From Hamiltosporidium tvaerminnensis (taxonomy: Eukaryota > Microsporidia > Dubosqiidae), in the NCBI GenBank assembly GCA_022605425.2, contig JAKIMF020000001.1, positions 1,800,501 through 1,864,500 of the forward strand: a DNA stretch of 64,000 bases. The letters are read 5' to 3'. The position numbers and the translations under genes were made by a program. The notes beneath the pieces were generated by a model. It ran no database searches. It was not told the DNA's origin and saw only the letters and a list, made by a program, of their open reading frames with translations. Shown piece by piece: positions 32,809-45,370 of the stretch (within the stretch, counting starts at the first letter, position 1; each line of letters begins with the position of its first letter).

Positions 32809-32910
32809 AAAATATAAACGATTTTTTTGAACTTTTTATTGATTCTATAAATTTCTCATTAATGAAACGATAATCAACGTGTTTCTTTCATAGAACTTTA
32901 TTTGCTAACA

Positions 32911-32940
32911 GGGACAGTTTTTACGGGGTTATCCAGCCCC
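32911..32940 (-). promoter_or_regulatory. Conserved GC-rich 3' hairpin (copy E2-left), with a wobble substitution
   Basis: In the gene's sense, GGATA replaces GGACA and still pairs with TGTCC through a T/G wobble. The GGGG/CCCC stem is intact. Confidence 0.5.
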
Positions 32941-32945
32941 AACAC

Positions 32946-33302
32946 TTATATATTAAGCTCAGATTCTTCATTATGTTCTAAAATAGCTTTATAATAAAGA
33001 TATTTTTCTGGATATTTAAACATTTCAATATATACATCGATGTTTAAAACCCAATACTGCTCAAATGCATTCATTGGTATTTTCTTTGAATCTATAAATA
33101 AGTATTGTAATATTGAAACCAAAGCATTTATAACCAAAAATACTTCTACAATATATAAGGTAATATAGAAGGAACTATGGAAGTAATATATCACTTGATT
33201 ACAAGATGATCTCATTGTTATAAAGTAAAGATGTGAGTCATAATATATTTCTAAGATGGCTTGAACGAGTATGAAGAAGAGGATGACAGATAATGTTTTC
33301 AT
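32946..33302 (-). CDS. 118-aa putative secreted/membrane protein, copy E2-left
   Basis: Intact. Variant residues are Val13, Tyr26, Tyr46, Val57-Ile58, Leu68, Ser72, Asn87 and Asp89 (NID), the segment YLYYKAI at 101-107 and the tail SEL. The signal-like N-terminus, the second hydrophobic stretch, the upstream ORF (33299-33322) and the 3' hairpin are retained. It differs clearly from its partner across the spacer (39523-39879) although the surrounding arms are similar. Confidence 0.7.
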   Translation of the reverse strand: MKTLSVILFFILVQAILEIYYDSHLYFITMRSSCNQVIYYFHSSFYITLYIVEVFLVINALVSILQYLFIDSKKIPMNAFEQYWVLNIDVYIEMFKYPEKYLYYKAILEHNEESELNI

Positions 33303-33975
33303 AAACAAACAATGTTATTCATTCTTTTATAATAAAAATTGTAAACAAGTTTCATGTTTTCTTATCAAATAAACAAATACAAAAATCAGATTTTAGAAAA
33401 ATTAAACAAAGAATATTTTGATTAGTTTATTTGAAATAATATCTGAATTGATTATTTAAGAGTTTAATATTACTTTTCATCAATCCCAATAATAATGTAA
33501 AATTCAAGAAATGACTTTTCTTAACCAATAATTTAATAGCAGAATTATGCTAGCTTATATTTTTAGATAAATATTTTAGTTTGAACAACTAATTTCAGCG
33601 CTAAAAATGTTTACTTAAATGGTAAAAAGCGGAGAGTATAGAAGGCTTGAAATAAAAAAATTTGTGCTGTAAAAAGGGATAATATTTCATTTAATTTTTT
33701 TGAATTCGAAGCATATTTTATTTTTTTAAGAAATTAAAAAGGACTGATAATCAAATTTTACTAAATGCTTAAGGGAATGTAAAATATACTAAGAAGCCGA
33801 ATGAAAATGAATTGCTTTAAGAAATAGAAAATGCGATATATTAAGCTGCTTGAATTAATTGCTTAAAGGATAATTTATCGATTTAATCCTTAATTTATTA
33901 GATAAATCATATTAGATTAGGAATTAATATTTCCATTGAAATTTAGAACGTTATTTAAAAAAGAATGGATAGTGA
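33303..33975. other. Non-coding inner part of the E2 left arm
   Basis: Homologous to 6757-7400. No ORF is supported. Its innermost part matches the right arm of E1 (for example the ATTAATATTTCCATTG variant), consistent with spacer inversion. Confidence 0.6.
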
Positions 33976-36900
33976 ATTTTTAAGGCTGTTAGCTTTTTTT
34001 GTAAGTGTTTCTTATGTAGCTCTCGAGGTAAAAACTAGACAGAATATATGAAAATGATATTCCATGCCTATATGAATATCTCATTACAAAGCCTCGCCTT
34101 TAATTTGATGAACTTGAATTCATTTAGAAATAGATTTTCAATAACTGCATATTTGATGATTTTTTTCAAAACGAAAATTTAAATACTAATAACAAATAAT
34201 ACATTTTGTGTAAAACCAATATCTTCTAGAAAATGTATATATTTAAAAATACCCATAAATAATTGACAACGTGTGCCCGATATTAGACTATAGCTTATTG
34301 GAAGAAGTTAAAGCGAAGATTAATTAAAAGTTTAGATATAAAATAAGTGTAAATTAAATGCAAAAAATATTTTAACCTTTTTAGATTATTAAGTTCTTCG
34401 ATTTATCTATATAATAAAAGAAAATCATTCAAACTAGTATTTAACTTGGTTTGTTCTGTATCGAAATGAAATATGATACACATTCACCGGAATGGTGGTT
34501 TCATCCTTCTGCCTGATATGAATTGCAAGAAACTGGCTATGCTGTCTTACAAACGAACATCGCCTTAAAAATTATTAGTATCAGGATCAATAAAAAAATA
34601 TAAAGCGAATAGGAGGAATTCGGAATGTAAAATAATCATAATATTTTTTTTTGATAGATGAGAAGCAAATCCAAATACATTTCAGATAAAAACATAAGTT
34701 TAAACGAAAAGTAAAAAATATAAATTACAAAACGTATATGACGAAATAAAAAAACTATTAATCACAGCCAAGCTCAAAAGATTCAAATTATGAACCTTTT
34801 TTAAGTGATTTCTAGTGATTTAAGAAATGAAATATATGGCCACTCCAACAAACCTTTGTGAATTATATCAAGATATAAATCTATTAGCGATTGATGAAGG
34901 AAATTTCAAATTAGCGAGCTCTAAAATTAGTAGGATTTTAGACTACACGCAAAAAGAACTAAATGATACAATAATATTAGGCTTTACAACGTAGGATTCG
35001 ATCAACGCCTCTGGTTTCGCTAAAACAATATATTTTATTCTTTTAAACAAATTAGGAATTTTAAATTTAAATAAAGTGAAAAAACAAGAGTAACACCAGG
35101 ATTAAAAAATTTCCAAAAATTAGAACGATAGACCCGATATTTTATTTCAGATTAGCATGTAAACATGAGAAAAATTTAAGCTACAATCAGTTTCAAAGAC
35201 TTATTTTAAAAGTTTGAATATTAAACCTAAGATGCAGCTTTTTAAATCAATTTGGATTATTTATAGGTATGATTTTAGCATAATTAATTGTTTTATAACG
35301 TAATACTATGTTGTTTAAAAATAGCAAAGCTTTATTCTAAATATTTAAGTAATAATATAATAATATATATTTGGTAAGTAAAAGTTGAGAGAAAATAACC
35401 ACATAAAAAACCATCTGCCTGGTAATGAGTATGTGAAATAGGTGTGAAGATTATTGTTTGGATTTTGTGGAAATAAAACTACACTACATTTTCGGTTGTT
35501 CCATTAGAGTTTGGATGAGGAGGGAAAGGTCTACGAAATGGCGAAACTTTTCTTTAAAATTTATTTGCATTTTTTTACTTAACTAAATCCAAGGCTGTGG
35601 CTGAACTTGTGGGTAATTGCCATGTAAAATCTTGGAAACCTAGCCTTGCTCATTCGGGTTAGAAGAATTTGCGCCTGGAAGATATAAAAACAAAACCCTT
35701 TAAAGCCGAAAAAGCTTAGTTGTCAGTTATACCTGTTGCTATGACATTGCACTACCTAAGTGGACATCATGCAAATCGGCAAGATATATCTTAGCTAGAA
35801 GTCAATTAAATCAGTGAAATGTACAGTAAATTGGAATGCTGCATAGTCTCAGAGGTGTGAATGGGTTTTGACGTACGATAACACACCATGCAACGAACAT
35901 TAAAGAACTTCGGGCAACAGCCATCTTATTTTTTGGGTTCTACGCACCTTTTAGATTAAATGCTTTGAAATTTACGTATCTTAGGGGGTACTGATAGATC
36001 CATGAGGGATCAGTTATATATTTTAAACTTAGAACTGCGTTAATGTCATGAAAACAATATAAATCTTGCCTTCGTTTTTTTTTAAAGGCATGATATTTTT
36101 AAATAGAGATTTGGTAGGTTATCTGAAATAAAAAATCAAAATATTTTCTTCAATAACACAATAGAGAGATTCAAAACCAAAATTTGTTATAGGATAGGAA
36201 AAAAACATACACCAATTCTATGAGAAGAGCCAAGTCCCATGAAGACTATATGTTAAAAGACAACACGGTAAATAAAACTAGAAATTTAAAGTATGTAATC
36301 ATGTAAGCATAATTTAAAGGAAAAATCAAGCTGCAAACATTTTTTTTTATTTCGTTTTAATTTAATTAAAGATATTAAAAAATATATTAAAAATGTTTTA
36401 AGGTATAAAATAATTATAGACACCCAAAATTCACCAAATAGTCTCTACCAAAGAAAAATTAATTCTGGGTTTCATCATTTGATCTAAAGCCGTGAATATA
36501 TTGCTTTAAGATCGATAAATTTAGGCCTTTACTATTTAATACATATTGAAAAAATTTCTACATTACATCTAATGTTTTTCATCTACATCTGAATTCTTTT
36601 GAATAATGTGCAAAGAAATTAAACACGAGTTTAATTTTGAACACAATAGCAGGTTTATAATGCAATCCAACACAGTTCTCATGGCTATTTGCGTTGAGGA
36701 ACAGTGATTGGATTGCAAATAATATTCTTGTATTCAAATATATTAAAATTAATCTATTTATTTGATTACCGTGGTTTCATTGATTATTATTTTGATATTT
36801 TATTTAATCATCAAAAATATATTTTAATCGATTAGAATTATAGAAAAAATATAGTCATAAATTATAAATGATAGTTTAGAATAAGTCGTATATTCTTTTA

Positions 36901-38865
36901 ATTCTGAAATACTCTTCTACATTAATTAATTCACCCTTCTATACTAATGTTCGCGTAACATTGTATTTGGTTTTATGTCTTAGATTCAAAACCCGAAAGA
37001 TATTGTAGTCTAGGAAATTTTCTATTATATAGAAATGGATTGAATGATTCATGTTTTATGTATGTATCATTTAGCTTATATCAAGATTCTCCTGGGTCTT
37101 CCCAGGCTAAGGACTTAATTTGTATTTGTTTATATTTTCTATTCTTTTCGTGAATTAAAATAGATTGTTTAAAGGTCTTTTTCATTATTTTCTATTAGTA
37201 AAAGTTTCTTTCTTTACAAATACGTGAATATTTCCAGGGCAAATCTTGAGAGATTTGGTATTCTCTTACTCATTTTTTTATAAAAAAATATCATATGTAA
37301 ACTATATTCTAAACTAAGATTCAACAAGGCGCACAAGTACGCGATTCTTTGGTTTCTGGCTTCTTATATTTTTTGAAGCGACCCCTGAAATCTTTTTTTG
37401 GGTAAATAAACTATATTGGCTTTCATAAAAAATCAAAATTCCATTATTCTAAATTTAGAACTTTTATAATCATGTAGAATTTTCTCGCTTTCACATACTC
37501 CCTTTGAACAATATTTTTAAATATATGGTTTTAAATTCGTTTTTTCGACTTAAAATCGTATTTTTTATAAAAAAAAATGAATTTATTCTATAATTTATAT
37601 AGTATTTCGAATGTTTTGGTCCCATATATGTGTTTTAATATCGATAACTTAGAATTCTCTTATATTAAACGATTAAAAATGGTTGAAACCTTATACCTGC
37701 TGTTCAAAGTACATTTTGATTTCAAATACAATATAATTTCGCTTTGAAAGTGCCCGATTGTTTCAGATATATATCATTTTGCAGAATAATAACTTTGAAA
37801 GGTTGTTCGCAAGCAAATAATTTTCTATAAAATTACTTGATTAGAATATTAATATACTTCGTCGCTTCCGAATGGCGGGGTTCGATCCCCCCCCCCCCGG
37901 TTGGTTCACTCTTTACTTTTCGTTCAAAAGTTTGTGGGAGGCTGACAACCCAACCTATCAAAAGAAAAAATTGTCTTTGGCACGCCTATAACATGTTGAA
38001 TCTATGGTTAATTGTTGGATTTTGTTCCATTCGTAGAGAAAAAGCGAGCTATTAAATGAATAAACATACTTCTTCGAGTCATATTTCGTTTCTATTTCAT
38101 AATTAATGTTGAAAATTTTTTTTTGCGTGCATATCTATTTCGATTTTTATATTCAGGTTTTATAATTGCCGCTTTTTTGAGCAATATTACTTTTTAAAAT
38201 TTTAAAATAAATTAAGGCTTAAAATGTATATTTTAACTTATATACTTAATACAGGGCAAGATTTTTTAAAAATTCCGTTCTAGGCATATACACATGCGCT
38301 TAAAATCCGCACCCAATTTATTTTATTTGTCGACTAAGTCTATATTGAATATCTTCATAAAGATAAAATAACTGATAACCTTCGAATTATACAAAATTTC
38401 AAGCAAAATCAACGTATTTTGATTTATTTTATGAACTAAAGACTGGCGTGAAATTTATGTAAACTTTTCACAATTTTTAATTGAAACCCGCTATTAAATA
38501 AAACAAATCCAATTTAGATTTTCTTTGGTGGGTTTATATTCTTCAAAATATTTTTTATCGTAACTTTTTTTAACGAAGCATTGTATGTTACAAAAAATAT
38601 CATTTGAAGACATATTTCTCTTTTTTACTCTTTACCTTAGTTTTAAAAGAATGATGTTTTCTTTCCGCCACTGTAGCAATCAAATTTATTTTCGTATATT
38701 AACGTCCTAATATCTTGTTTAGCGTGAATCGCATGTTATAGAGTCTATTTAATCAAGAGATATATCTTTGTATATTTAAAATCAGGTTTTCGCCTCATCA
38801 TGTTCTTCGACAAAATTCACAAGTGAACTTTAGAAAAAAACCCACTCGAATATTTATCATTTCTT
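33975..38865. other. E2 spacer: inverted copy of the E1 spacer
   Basis: About 4.9 kb, reverse complement of 7400-12290, closely similar with scattered differences. It contains the second old X (35377-36108) and the C-run with a GGTTCGATCC motif (37870-37903). A 72-codon open stretch at 37837-38055 spans the C-run and is not kept in E1. No gene is supported. Confidence 0.75.
35377..36108 (+). mobile_element. Element X, old copy, in the E2 spacer
   Basis: This is the inverted counterpart of 10149-10880, carried with the spacer. The same candidate 8-bp duplication, ATTTGGTA in this orientation, flanks it (35369-35376 and 36109-36116). It is not an independent insertion. Confidence 0.6.
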
Positions 38866-39522
38866 TTTTAAATAGTGTTCTAAATTTCAAGTGAAATATC
38901 AATTCCTAATCTAATATGATTTATCTAATAAATTAAGGATTAAATCGATAAATTATCCTTTAAACAATTAATTCAAGCAACTTAATATATCGCATTTTCT
39001 ATTTCTTAAAGCAATTCATTTTCATTCGGCTTCTTAGTATATTTTACATTCCCTTAAGCATTTAGTAAAATTTGATTATCAGTCTTTTTTAATTTCTTAA
39101 AAAAATAAAATATGCTTCGAATTCAAAAAAATTAAATGAAATATTATCCCTTTTTACAGCACAAATTTTTTTATTTCAAGCCTTCTATACTCTCCGCTTT
39201 TTACCATTTAAGTAAACATTGTTAGCGCTGAAATTAGTTGTTCAAACTAAAATATTTATCTAAAAATATAAGCTAGCATAATTCTGCTATTAAATTATTG
39301 GTTAAGAAAAGCCATTTCTTGAATTTTACATTATTATTGGGATTGATGAAAAGTAATATTAAACTCTTAAATAATCAATTCAGATATTATTTCAAATAAA
39401 CTAATCAAAATATTCTTTGTTTAATTTTTCTAAAATCTGATTTTTGATTTGTTTATTTGATAAGAAAACATGAAACTTGTTTACAATTTTTATTATAAAA
39501 GAATGAATTCAATTGTTTGTTT

Positions 39523-39879
39523 ATGAAAACATTATCTGTCATCCTCTTCTTCATACTCGCTCAAGCCATCTTAGAAATATATTATGACTCACATCTTCAC
39601 TTTATAACAATGAGATCATCTTGTAATCAGGTGATATATTACTTCCATAGTTCCTTCCATATTACATTATATATTGTAGAAGTATTTTTGATTATAAATG
39701 CTTTGGTTTCAATATTACAATACTTATTTATAGATTCAAAGAAAATACCAATGAATGCATTTGAGCAGTATTGGGTTTTAATCATAGAAGTATATATTGA
39801 AATGTTTAAATATCCAGAAAAATGTGCTTATTATAAAATTTTTTTAGAACATAATGAAGAATTTGAGTTCAATATATAA
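39523..39879 (+). CDS. 118-aa putative secreted/membrane protein, copy E2-right
   Basis: Intact. Variant residues are Ala13, Ala15, His26, Phe55, Ile57-Ile58, Leu68, Ser72, a unique segment CAYYKIF at 101-107 and the tail FEF. The upstream ORF (39503-39526) and 3' hairpin (39885-39914) are conserved. Membrane/secretory features are as in the other copies. Confidence 0.7.
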   Translation: MKTLSVILFFILAQAILEIYYDSHLHFITMRSSCNQVIYYFHSSFHITLYIVEVFLIINALVSILQYLFIDSKKIPMNAFEQYWVLIIEVYIEMFKYPEKCAYYKIFLEHNEEFEFNI

Positions 39880-39884
39880 GTTTT

Positions 39885-39914
39885 GGGGCTGGACAACCCC
39901 GCAAAAACTGTCCC
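39885..39914 (+). promoter_or_regulatory. Conserved GC-rich 3' hairpin (copy E2-right)
   Basis: The GGGG/CCCC and GGACA/TGTCC stems are intact, just after the stop codon. Confidence 0.5.
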
Positions 39915-40759
39915 TGTTAGCAAATAAAGTTCTATGAAAGAGACACGTTGATTATTGTTTCATTAATGAGTAATTCATAGAATAAATAAAAAGTTCAAAA
40001 GAATCGTTTATATTTTATATTTTTTTTCTAAAATACTTTTAAAATTTACGCTTATAAGTTTTGATAATAAGAGCTTTTTATTTGGGTATTGTTTTTGAGT
40101 TTATCTATGTGATTTATGCATTAGGATTATACTGTGCATAGGTTCCTATATAAATCTTAAATATAAATACTAAAATCTGAGATTGTATGCTATATAGACG
40201 TTTTCAAATTTTTTTTTAGTAAAAACATAATTTATAAATATTTGGTTTCTTGAAACGAAATGGCGAAGCCTGTGTTAAATATTAATGATTAACAAATAAA
40301 AAATTAGATTTAATTTCTCTGAATATTTTAACGTTTTTATTGGTATTTAGAGAACAAATATAAATCCAGAAAGTTAATTGTATCAAAAAAATCACTTTAC
40401 GTATGAAACAAATACAAGTAGCGAAAAAGCAAATGAAATTGTATAAAACAAAATCAAATTCTGAAGTTAAGAATATTTTTAAATTATTTAGCCAAAAATA
40501 TAAGCACCGAGACCACGCTAGATTTATTGTTTGAAAATTAATTATAATGAAAGAATATAAGAGAATTTTTGGATGTTATATTCATAAGAAATTGATTGAG
40601 GTTCTTCAAATCTCTTGCGAAGGTAACTTGTTTGTGACTTATGAGATAAAAAAAGCAACTCGTTATTCCTGTAATTTTATATGATAACAACGAAATGATA
40701 TCGCATATTTACTACACATTTTCGCTTGTTCTTTTATACCTCTTTTATATCAAGGTATA
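39915..40759. other. Gene-poor sequence between the 118-aa gene and mariner copy C
   Basis: Homologous to 13341-14176 with many small indels. The short ORFs seen in E1 are disrupted here, which supports treating them as non-functional. Confidence 0.55.
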
Positions 40760-40944
40760 TTATAAGGCTTTTCAATGAATATAATAATCCTGCAATCAAT
40801 ATCATAATTTTTCGATCAATATCATAATCCTTGCAATCAATAAGATAAATTTTCGATCGATATCATAATTGTTGCAATCAATATATTAAATTCTCGATCA
40901 ATATCATAATTGTTGCAATCAATATCATAATCCTTGCAATCCAT

Positions 40945-41680
40945 TTGTAACTTTATTTAAAAGTATCACATCTTTTTAAAATAGTGGCAAGTGTTATATT
41001 TGTTTTTATGACATTAACGCAGTTCTAGGTTTAACATAAATGACTGCTACCCCAACACTCCATCGGTAACCCCTGCGATACCTACGTCCCAAAGCCTTTC
41101 ATCTACCAGGTGTGTAGAACCTAATTAATAGGAGAGGCAGTTGCCCGGAGTTCGTTAATGTCCGTTGCATGGAGTGTGATCGAAGGCCGAAGCCCCCCCT
41201 GGGCTCCCCCAAGACTATGCAGCATTCCCACTTACTCTACCCTTTCCGAACCCAATAAACTTCTAGCTAAGATATATTTCAGAGACTTACATGGGGTCCA
41301 CCTAGACAGTGCAATGTCATACCAACAGGTATAACCTGCTACTTAGCTCTCCCGGCTTTTAATGGGTTTTATTTTTATATCTCCCAGGCGCTAAGTCTTC
41401 TAACCCGAGTGAGCAAGGCTAGGTTTCCATGCTTTTACATGGCAATTACCTACATGTTCAGCTGCGGTCTGCAATCTGGTTACATAAAAAACTACAAATA
41501 AATTCGTAGAAAAAGTTTCTCCATTTCTTAGACCTCTCCTCCTCATAACAACTCCCATGGAACAACCGAAGATGTAGTGTGGTTGTATTCCCACTAAAAA
41601 TCCAAACAATGATCTCACACCAGTTTCACACACTCATTGCCAAGCAGAAAGTTTTTTATGTGGTTATCCTCCCTCCACCA
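40945..41680 (-). mobile_element. Element X: 0.74-kb non-coding insertion with 12-bp target duplication
   Basis: It is flanked by CTTGCAATCCAT at 40933-40944 and 41681-41692, and the uninterrupted site exists in mariner copy B. It is distinctly richer in G and C than its surroundings, including long C runs near 41191-41212. No convincing coding region is present; the best frame is 77 codons on the minus strand. In the proposed sense (minus) it starts TGGTGGAGGG and ends in an AT-rich tail with TTAAATAAAG, like the R4 3' end TTAAATAAA. Variable-length duplications and the tail suggest a SINE-like element or a 5'-truncated non-LTR element mobilised by target-primed reverse transcription. I do not recognise the sequence. 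Confidence 0.6.
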
Positions 41681-41755
41681 CTTGCAATCCATATAATAAT
41701 TATTTTTAAAAAATAAAAATTTAAAAAAAATTTATTCATTATAAAATTAACTCCC

Positions 41756-42924
41756 ATGTTAAATTCTTTTTCAGGTAAAAATACCAACGAGAACAAATAT
41801 GATTTTCATGTGGTGAAACACCGGAATGTATAGAGTGCGAAAATGACAATGTTTTGAAGTGTCTTGTAGAAACATCGAGATCACATGATGAAAATCCCTC
41901 AACAACCACCATTCCAGCTCTGAGGAAACAAAAAGTTTCTAATAATGATCGGGAATGCATAATTTAAAAGACATTGGAAGGCCATTCTATGTCTGCAATT
42001 GCCTCGATGTATCAAATAAATTAACAGACGGTTAATAGTATCGTTAAACGATATTTAAAAACCGGCCTGGTATTTGTCGAGAAAAGAGATGGTGGTGATA
42101 GGCGTTCAAAGTTAACTCTGGAAATAAAAGAGAGTTTACAAACCTATGTTAGCTTGGAGTGCACAGAAACCCTGTATGAGCTGGCAGAATAGATCAAATG
42201 CACTTTTAATGTTGATGTGTCAACTAGTATATTGATCGCGCACCAAGAGAGTATCATTACACTCTAAAGCGTATAACATTAGTGCCTGAGCGTAGAAAGT
42301 TACCATTGAAAACGAGCTCAGAACAAATTGCGCAACTAGTTTTCGAGAATTTGAGGTTAATAACGATGACAAAAACCTTGTCTTTTTAGACGAAGTTGGG
42401 GTTGCGGTAGTAATACGCCCCAGTAGAGACCCTAATATGAGAGATGAATCTACACATTTTTTTGTGGCTGCAGCCTGAAGTAAAAATATTTCAGAGTCGC
42501 AGCAATGAACAAATATGGTATGATATACCATAAGATTCATGAGAGGGCCGTAAATGGTGAGGATTTCAAATTATCTATTAATGAGATTAATGAAAGTTGT
42601 CAAGAGCAAGGAATTTTGACTCCTATATTTGTAATGGACAATGCGAGAATTCATCACTATCGTGGATTGGATGATGATGAGTAAATTGCTGCGGATCGAA
42701 TAAAATTTCTTCCACCTTACTCTCCATTTCTTAATCCAATTGAGAATGTATTCTTAGTCTGGAAAAATAAAGTAATTCGAGGTGGTGCTCGTACTGAGCC
42801 TCAGTTGAGAATATTAATTTATGAAAAATTTAATGAAATCACGGGAGAACATTGTAGTTCTTTTTACCACAAAATTTTAGAGTATTTGCAAAAGGCTGAA
42901 GTAGGGCAAGTGATTCTTAAATAA
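41756..42924 (+). pseudogene. Tc1/mariner DD34E transposase, broken (copy C)
   Basis: Same gene as 14386-15554, with extra lesions in the N-terminal half: a one-base deletion in the HVGE region near 41811 and a TAA in place of a Lys codon near 41964. The C-terminal half keeps MDNARIHHY, a TAA after DDDE (about 42682), PFLNPIEN, and then VWKNKV, where copies A and B have a stop. Each copy therefore has its own lesions on top of shared ones. Confidence 0.8.
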
Positions 42925-43091
42925 TAATTCTCAAGTACTATTTATAATTTTATTTTTTAAATTTTTATTTTTTAAAAATAATTATTATATTGATTGCAAG
43001 GATTATGATATTGACTTCAACAATTATGATATTGATCGAAAAATTATTATATGAATTGCAAGGATTATTATATTGATCAAAAAACCCTATA

Positions 43092-45370
43092 ACTAAAAGA
43101 TTTTATTATGAGATTTTTATTAAACGATGTTAAAACAGTGTGGTGAATTTAAGGAGTTAAAATTCAGAGAGTACTACAGTTAAAGTATGGTATTAAATGA
43201 ATATTTAGGTTAGCAGGTTGTTAAAGATGGTATAGTAAGTTAAAAATTGTTATTAGAACGTGTCATATCTTAAATGGGTTTTGTTAAATATAATAGGGTT
43301 AAAAGTGTCCTATTTGTTTTTTATATTCATTCTTGCTCTTTTTATCGAATTTTTTATAAAATCGGGCAACATTTTTAGGATGATCATCCGAAACATTCAT
43401 TTTTAACGTTACAATTGTATTTGCAAACCAATGAGAGAACAATATGTAATATTACTAAAAATTATGGAATAGGCAAAGTCACTAAATACGAACTGATTAA
43501 AAAACTAATGTATGAGGATGTCACAATATCTCTCGAGTCACCCAGATAAAAGGTATCTTTGATAGAGGCAGGTTCTATCATTTGAATAAAAGGGTTTGTT
43601 AACCCGTGTAACTAAAGATTTTTTTTGATCAACAAAAGATTTATTTGAATTATTATTCCACTTCAGGTTTACCTTTCTTTCACCATTGAGGTTTTAATAA
43701 AATATAATTTTATATTTATTATGAATTCAATAACCTATAATTAATAGTAGAATACTACAAAGAGACACACAAAAAAGGACTGGAAGCCCTTTATCGTACA
43801 CTAAAAAATTTGAGAGCGAATTAACAGGCATTCTTAAGAGCTTTAATTTTACCGTCTAGTGACTTTCGTCAAACTCTATCAGTTATTCCTTGTTTCACAC
43901 TGAACAATGCACCAAACGCATGTCTAAAATCATCAATATTAAAGAGAAATGCAAAGAAATTAATTAAAAAAACTAACTTACGTGTTAGAAAACAAAATGC
44001 ATACATTTGCTGCACTTTTTTAAAAAAAAATAATAGATATAGAGAATTCGAAGTAATATTTTACGGATTTACACAATAAATTACATTTCCAGAAAAATTT
44101 TGTAAGATGACATCAACTCAAGATCAATGAATAAAAACATTCTTCGAGATATACCGATAAAGTTTAAAATCATCAGTGGAAAAGTACACGTGCTATATTA
44201 ACCACTAACAACAAGCATTTAAATGATTTAAATTTAAAAATGCAAATTGGAAGACCGGGTGAAATTACAACATATAAGTTTATCGATAAAATTATAAATA
44301 AAGAAGACTTTGTTTAGATTCTACATATTCTTAATTCACAGATTTTTTGGGTATTATTCACATGTTTTACAATACAAAAGCGAAGCGCCTATCATTTTTC
44401 TTCCATAATTTAATTTATCTGTTCTTTATACCGATACAAGACTTTCGGTAAAAAAAACTTATCAAGAATAGCATGAAAGTTACAGTATGATATGAGAAAT
44501 AAAAAGATAAGATGTAAAGTAGCCGCATTTACATTTTCAACATATATTTCATTAGAATTAAACCTTTTAAAACCTTATCTGCGACTCATCTTTGCTTTGA
44601 TAGTAAGCAAATAATAATATCAGACGCTGCAATTGCGTAGAATAGATCCATATAAGCCGGAATTCGCATATGAAAACTTTGTAGGTCATTTCAAGAGTGA
44701 GTCAATCTTCCGATCATTCCGCATACACGCCAGAAGAAAGAACGAAAAATAGTGTTTATCTGAAAGAGCGTCAAAATAAATTAATAAAAAGTATTGCAAA
44801 AAATTTGAATTTATTTTGTAATTTTATTATATTATAAAATACCTTCTCATATGATCACAGAAACAAGCGGTCAGCAAACCAGTTCATTATTCTTTACAAA
44901 TACAATTGCACATACACGCCTCTAAGAAAAGAGGTTAAAAAATTAAAAGCAAAAATCATTAGACTTAAACATGTAAAGAAGCTGATCGAAATTGAAACAA
45001 TGACATTTAAATTTACCGAATGAATTATATATAAAGAAAGAATGAAACAAGATTATGAATAGCCAAAATATTGCAATTTGAACGAATTTTCTTTAGATAC
45101 CTCTATGCAATAAAAAAATATTAAGTGGAATTTTTTACTACTTGTTTTAATTTTGAATAGATATCCTTAATAAAAATATAATTCAATTTGTTCCAATCCA
45201 AAAGACGAACTAAATATTTATATGAAGTTTTCAAACTTGTTTTATTAACATATTTTATTTAAATTTTAATTCTTATTTTTAATATTTTTACCATTCTAAA
45301 TAATATTCTGTGTATAACCTACGTATCAGAATATATTTTTTTACTTTTTTTGTACACTAATTTACTATTA
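43092..45370. other. Intergenic AT-rich DNA of unit 2 with a broken ORF remnant
   Basis: Counterpart of 15722-18000. The ORF remnant at 43740-44030 has an early TAA and a shifted 3' end. No functional gene is supported. Confidence 0.6.

Larger units (their letters stand above)
32809..40025. repeat. Block E2: inverted arms around an inverted spacer
   Basis: The left arm is about 32809-33975 and the right arm about 38865-40025, reverse complements of each other and homologous to the E1 arms. The spacer between them is the reverse complement of the E1 spacer. The right arm continues to 40759 with E1-right-like sequence, while the left arm stops at 32809, abutting block G. Arm variants such as GGGAATGTAAAATA are shared by the two E2 arms but not by E1, showing local homogenisation. 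Confidence 0.85.
40760..43091 (+). mobile_element. Tc1/mariner element, copy C, split by element X
   Basis: It runs from TTATAAGG at 40760 to the inverse CCCTATAA near 43091. The left terminal repeat with its direct motifs spans 40760-40944. X (40945-41680) interrupts it, and the repeat resumes at 41681. Apart from X, the organisation matches copy B in the same unit position, so the element predates the unit duplication. Confidence 0.7.

Noticed and set aside
37800-37905. tRNA gene around GGTTCGATCC
   Set aside because: A T-arm-like stem-loop is present, but no acceptor stem, D-arm or anticodon arm can be folded from the upstream AT-rich DNA.
37837-38055. 72-codon ORF in the E2 spacer
   Set aside because: It runs through a C homopolymer and is not conserved in E1.
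41400-41633. 77-codon minus-strand ORF inside element X
   Set aside because: The older X copies break it, and no domain is recognisable. X was treated as non-coding.
40945-41680. X as a solo LTR or an rRNA fragment
   Set aside because: The target duplication is 12 bp, not the usual 4-6 of LTR elements. The ends are not a clean TG...CA pair, and no rRNA core motif was recognised.
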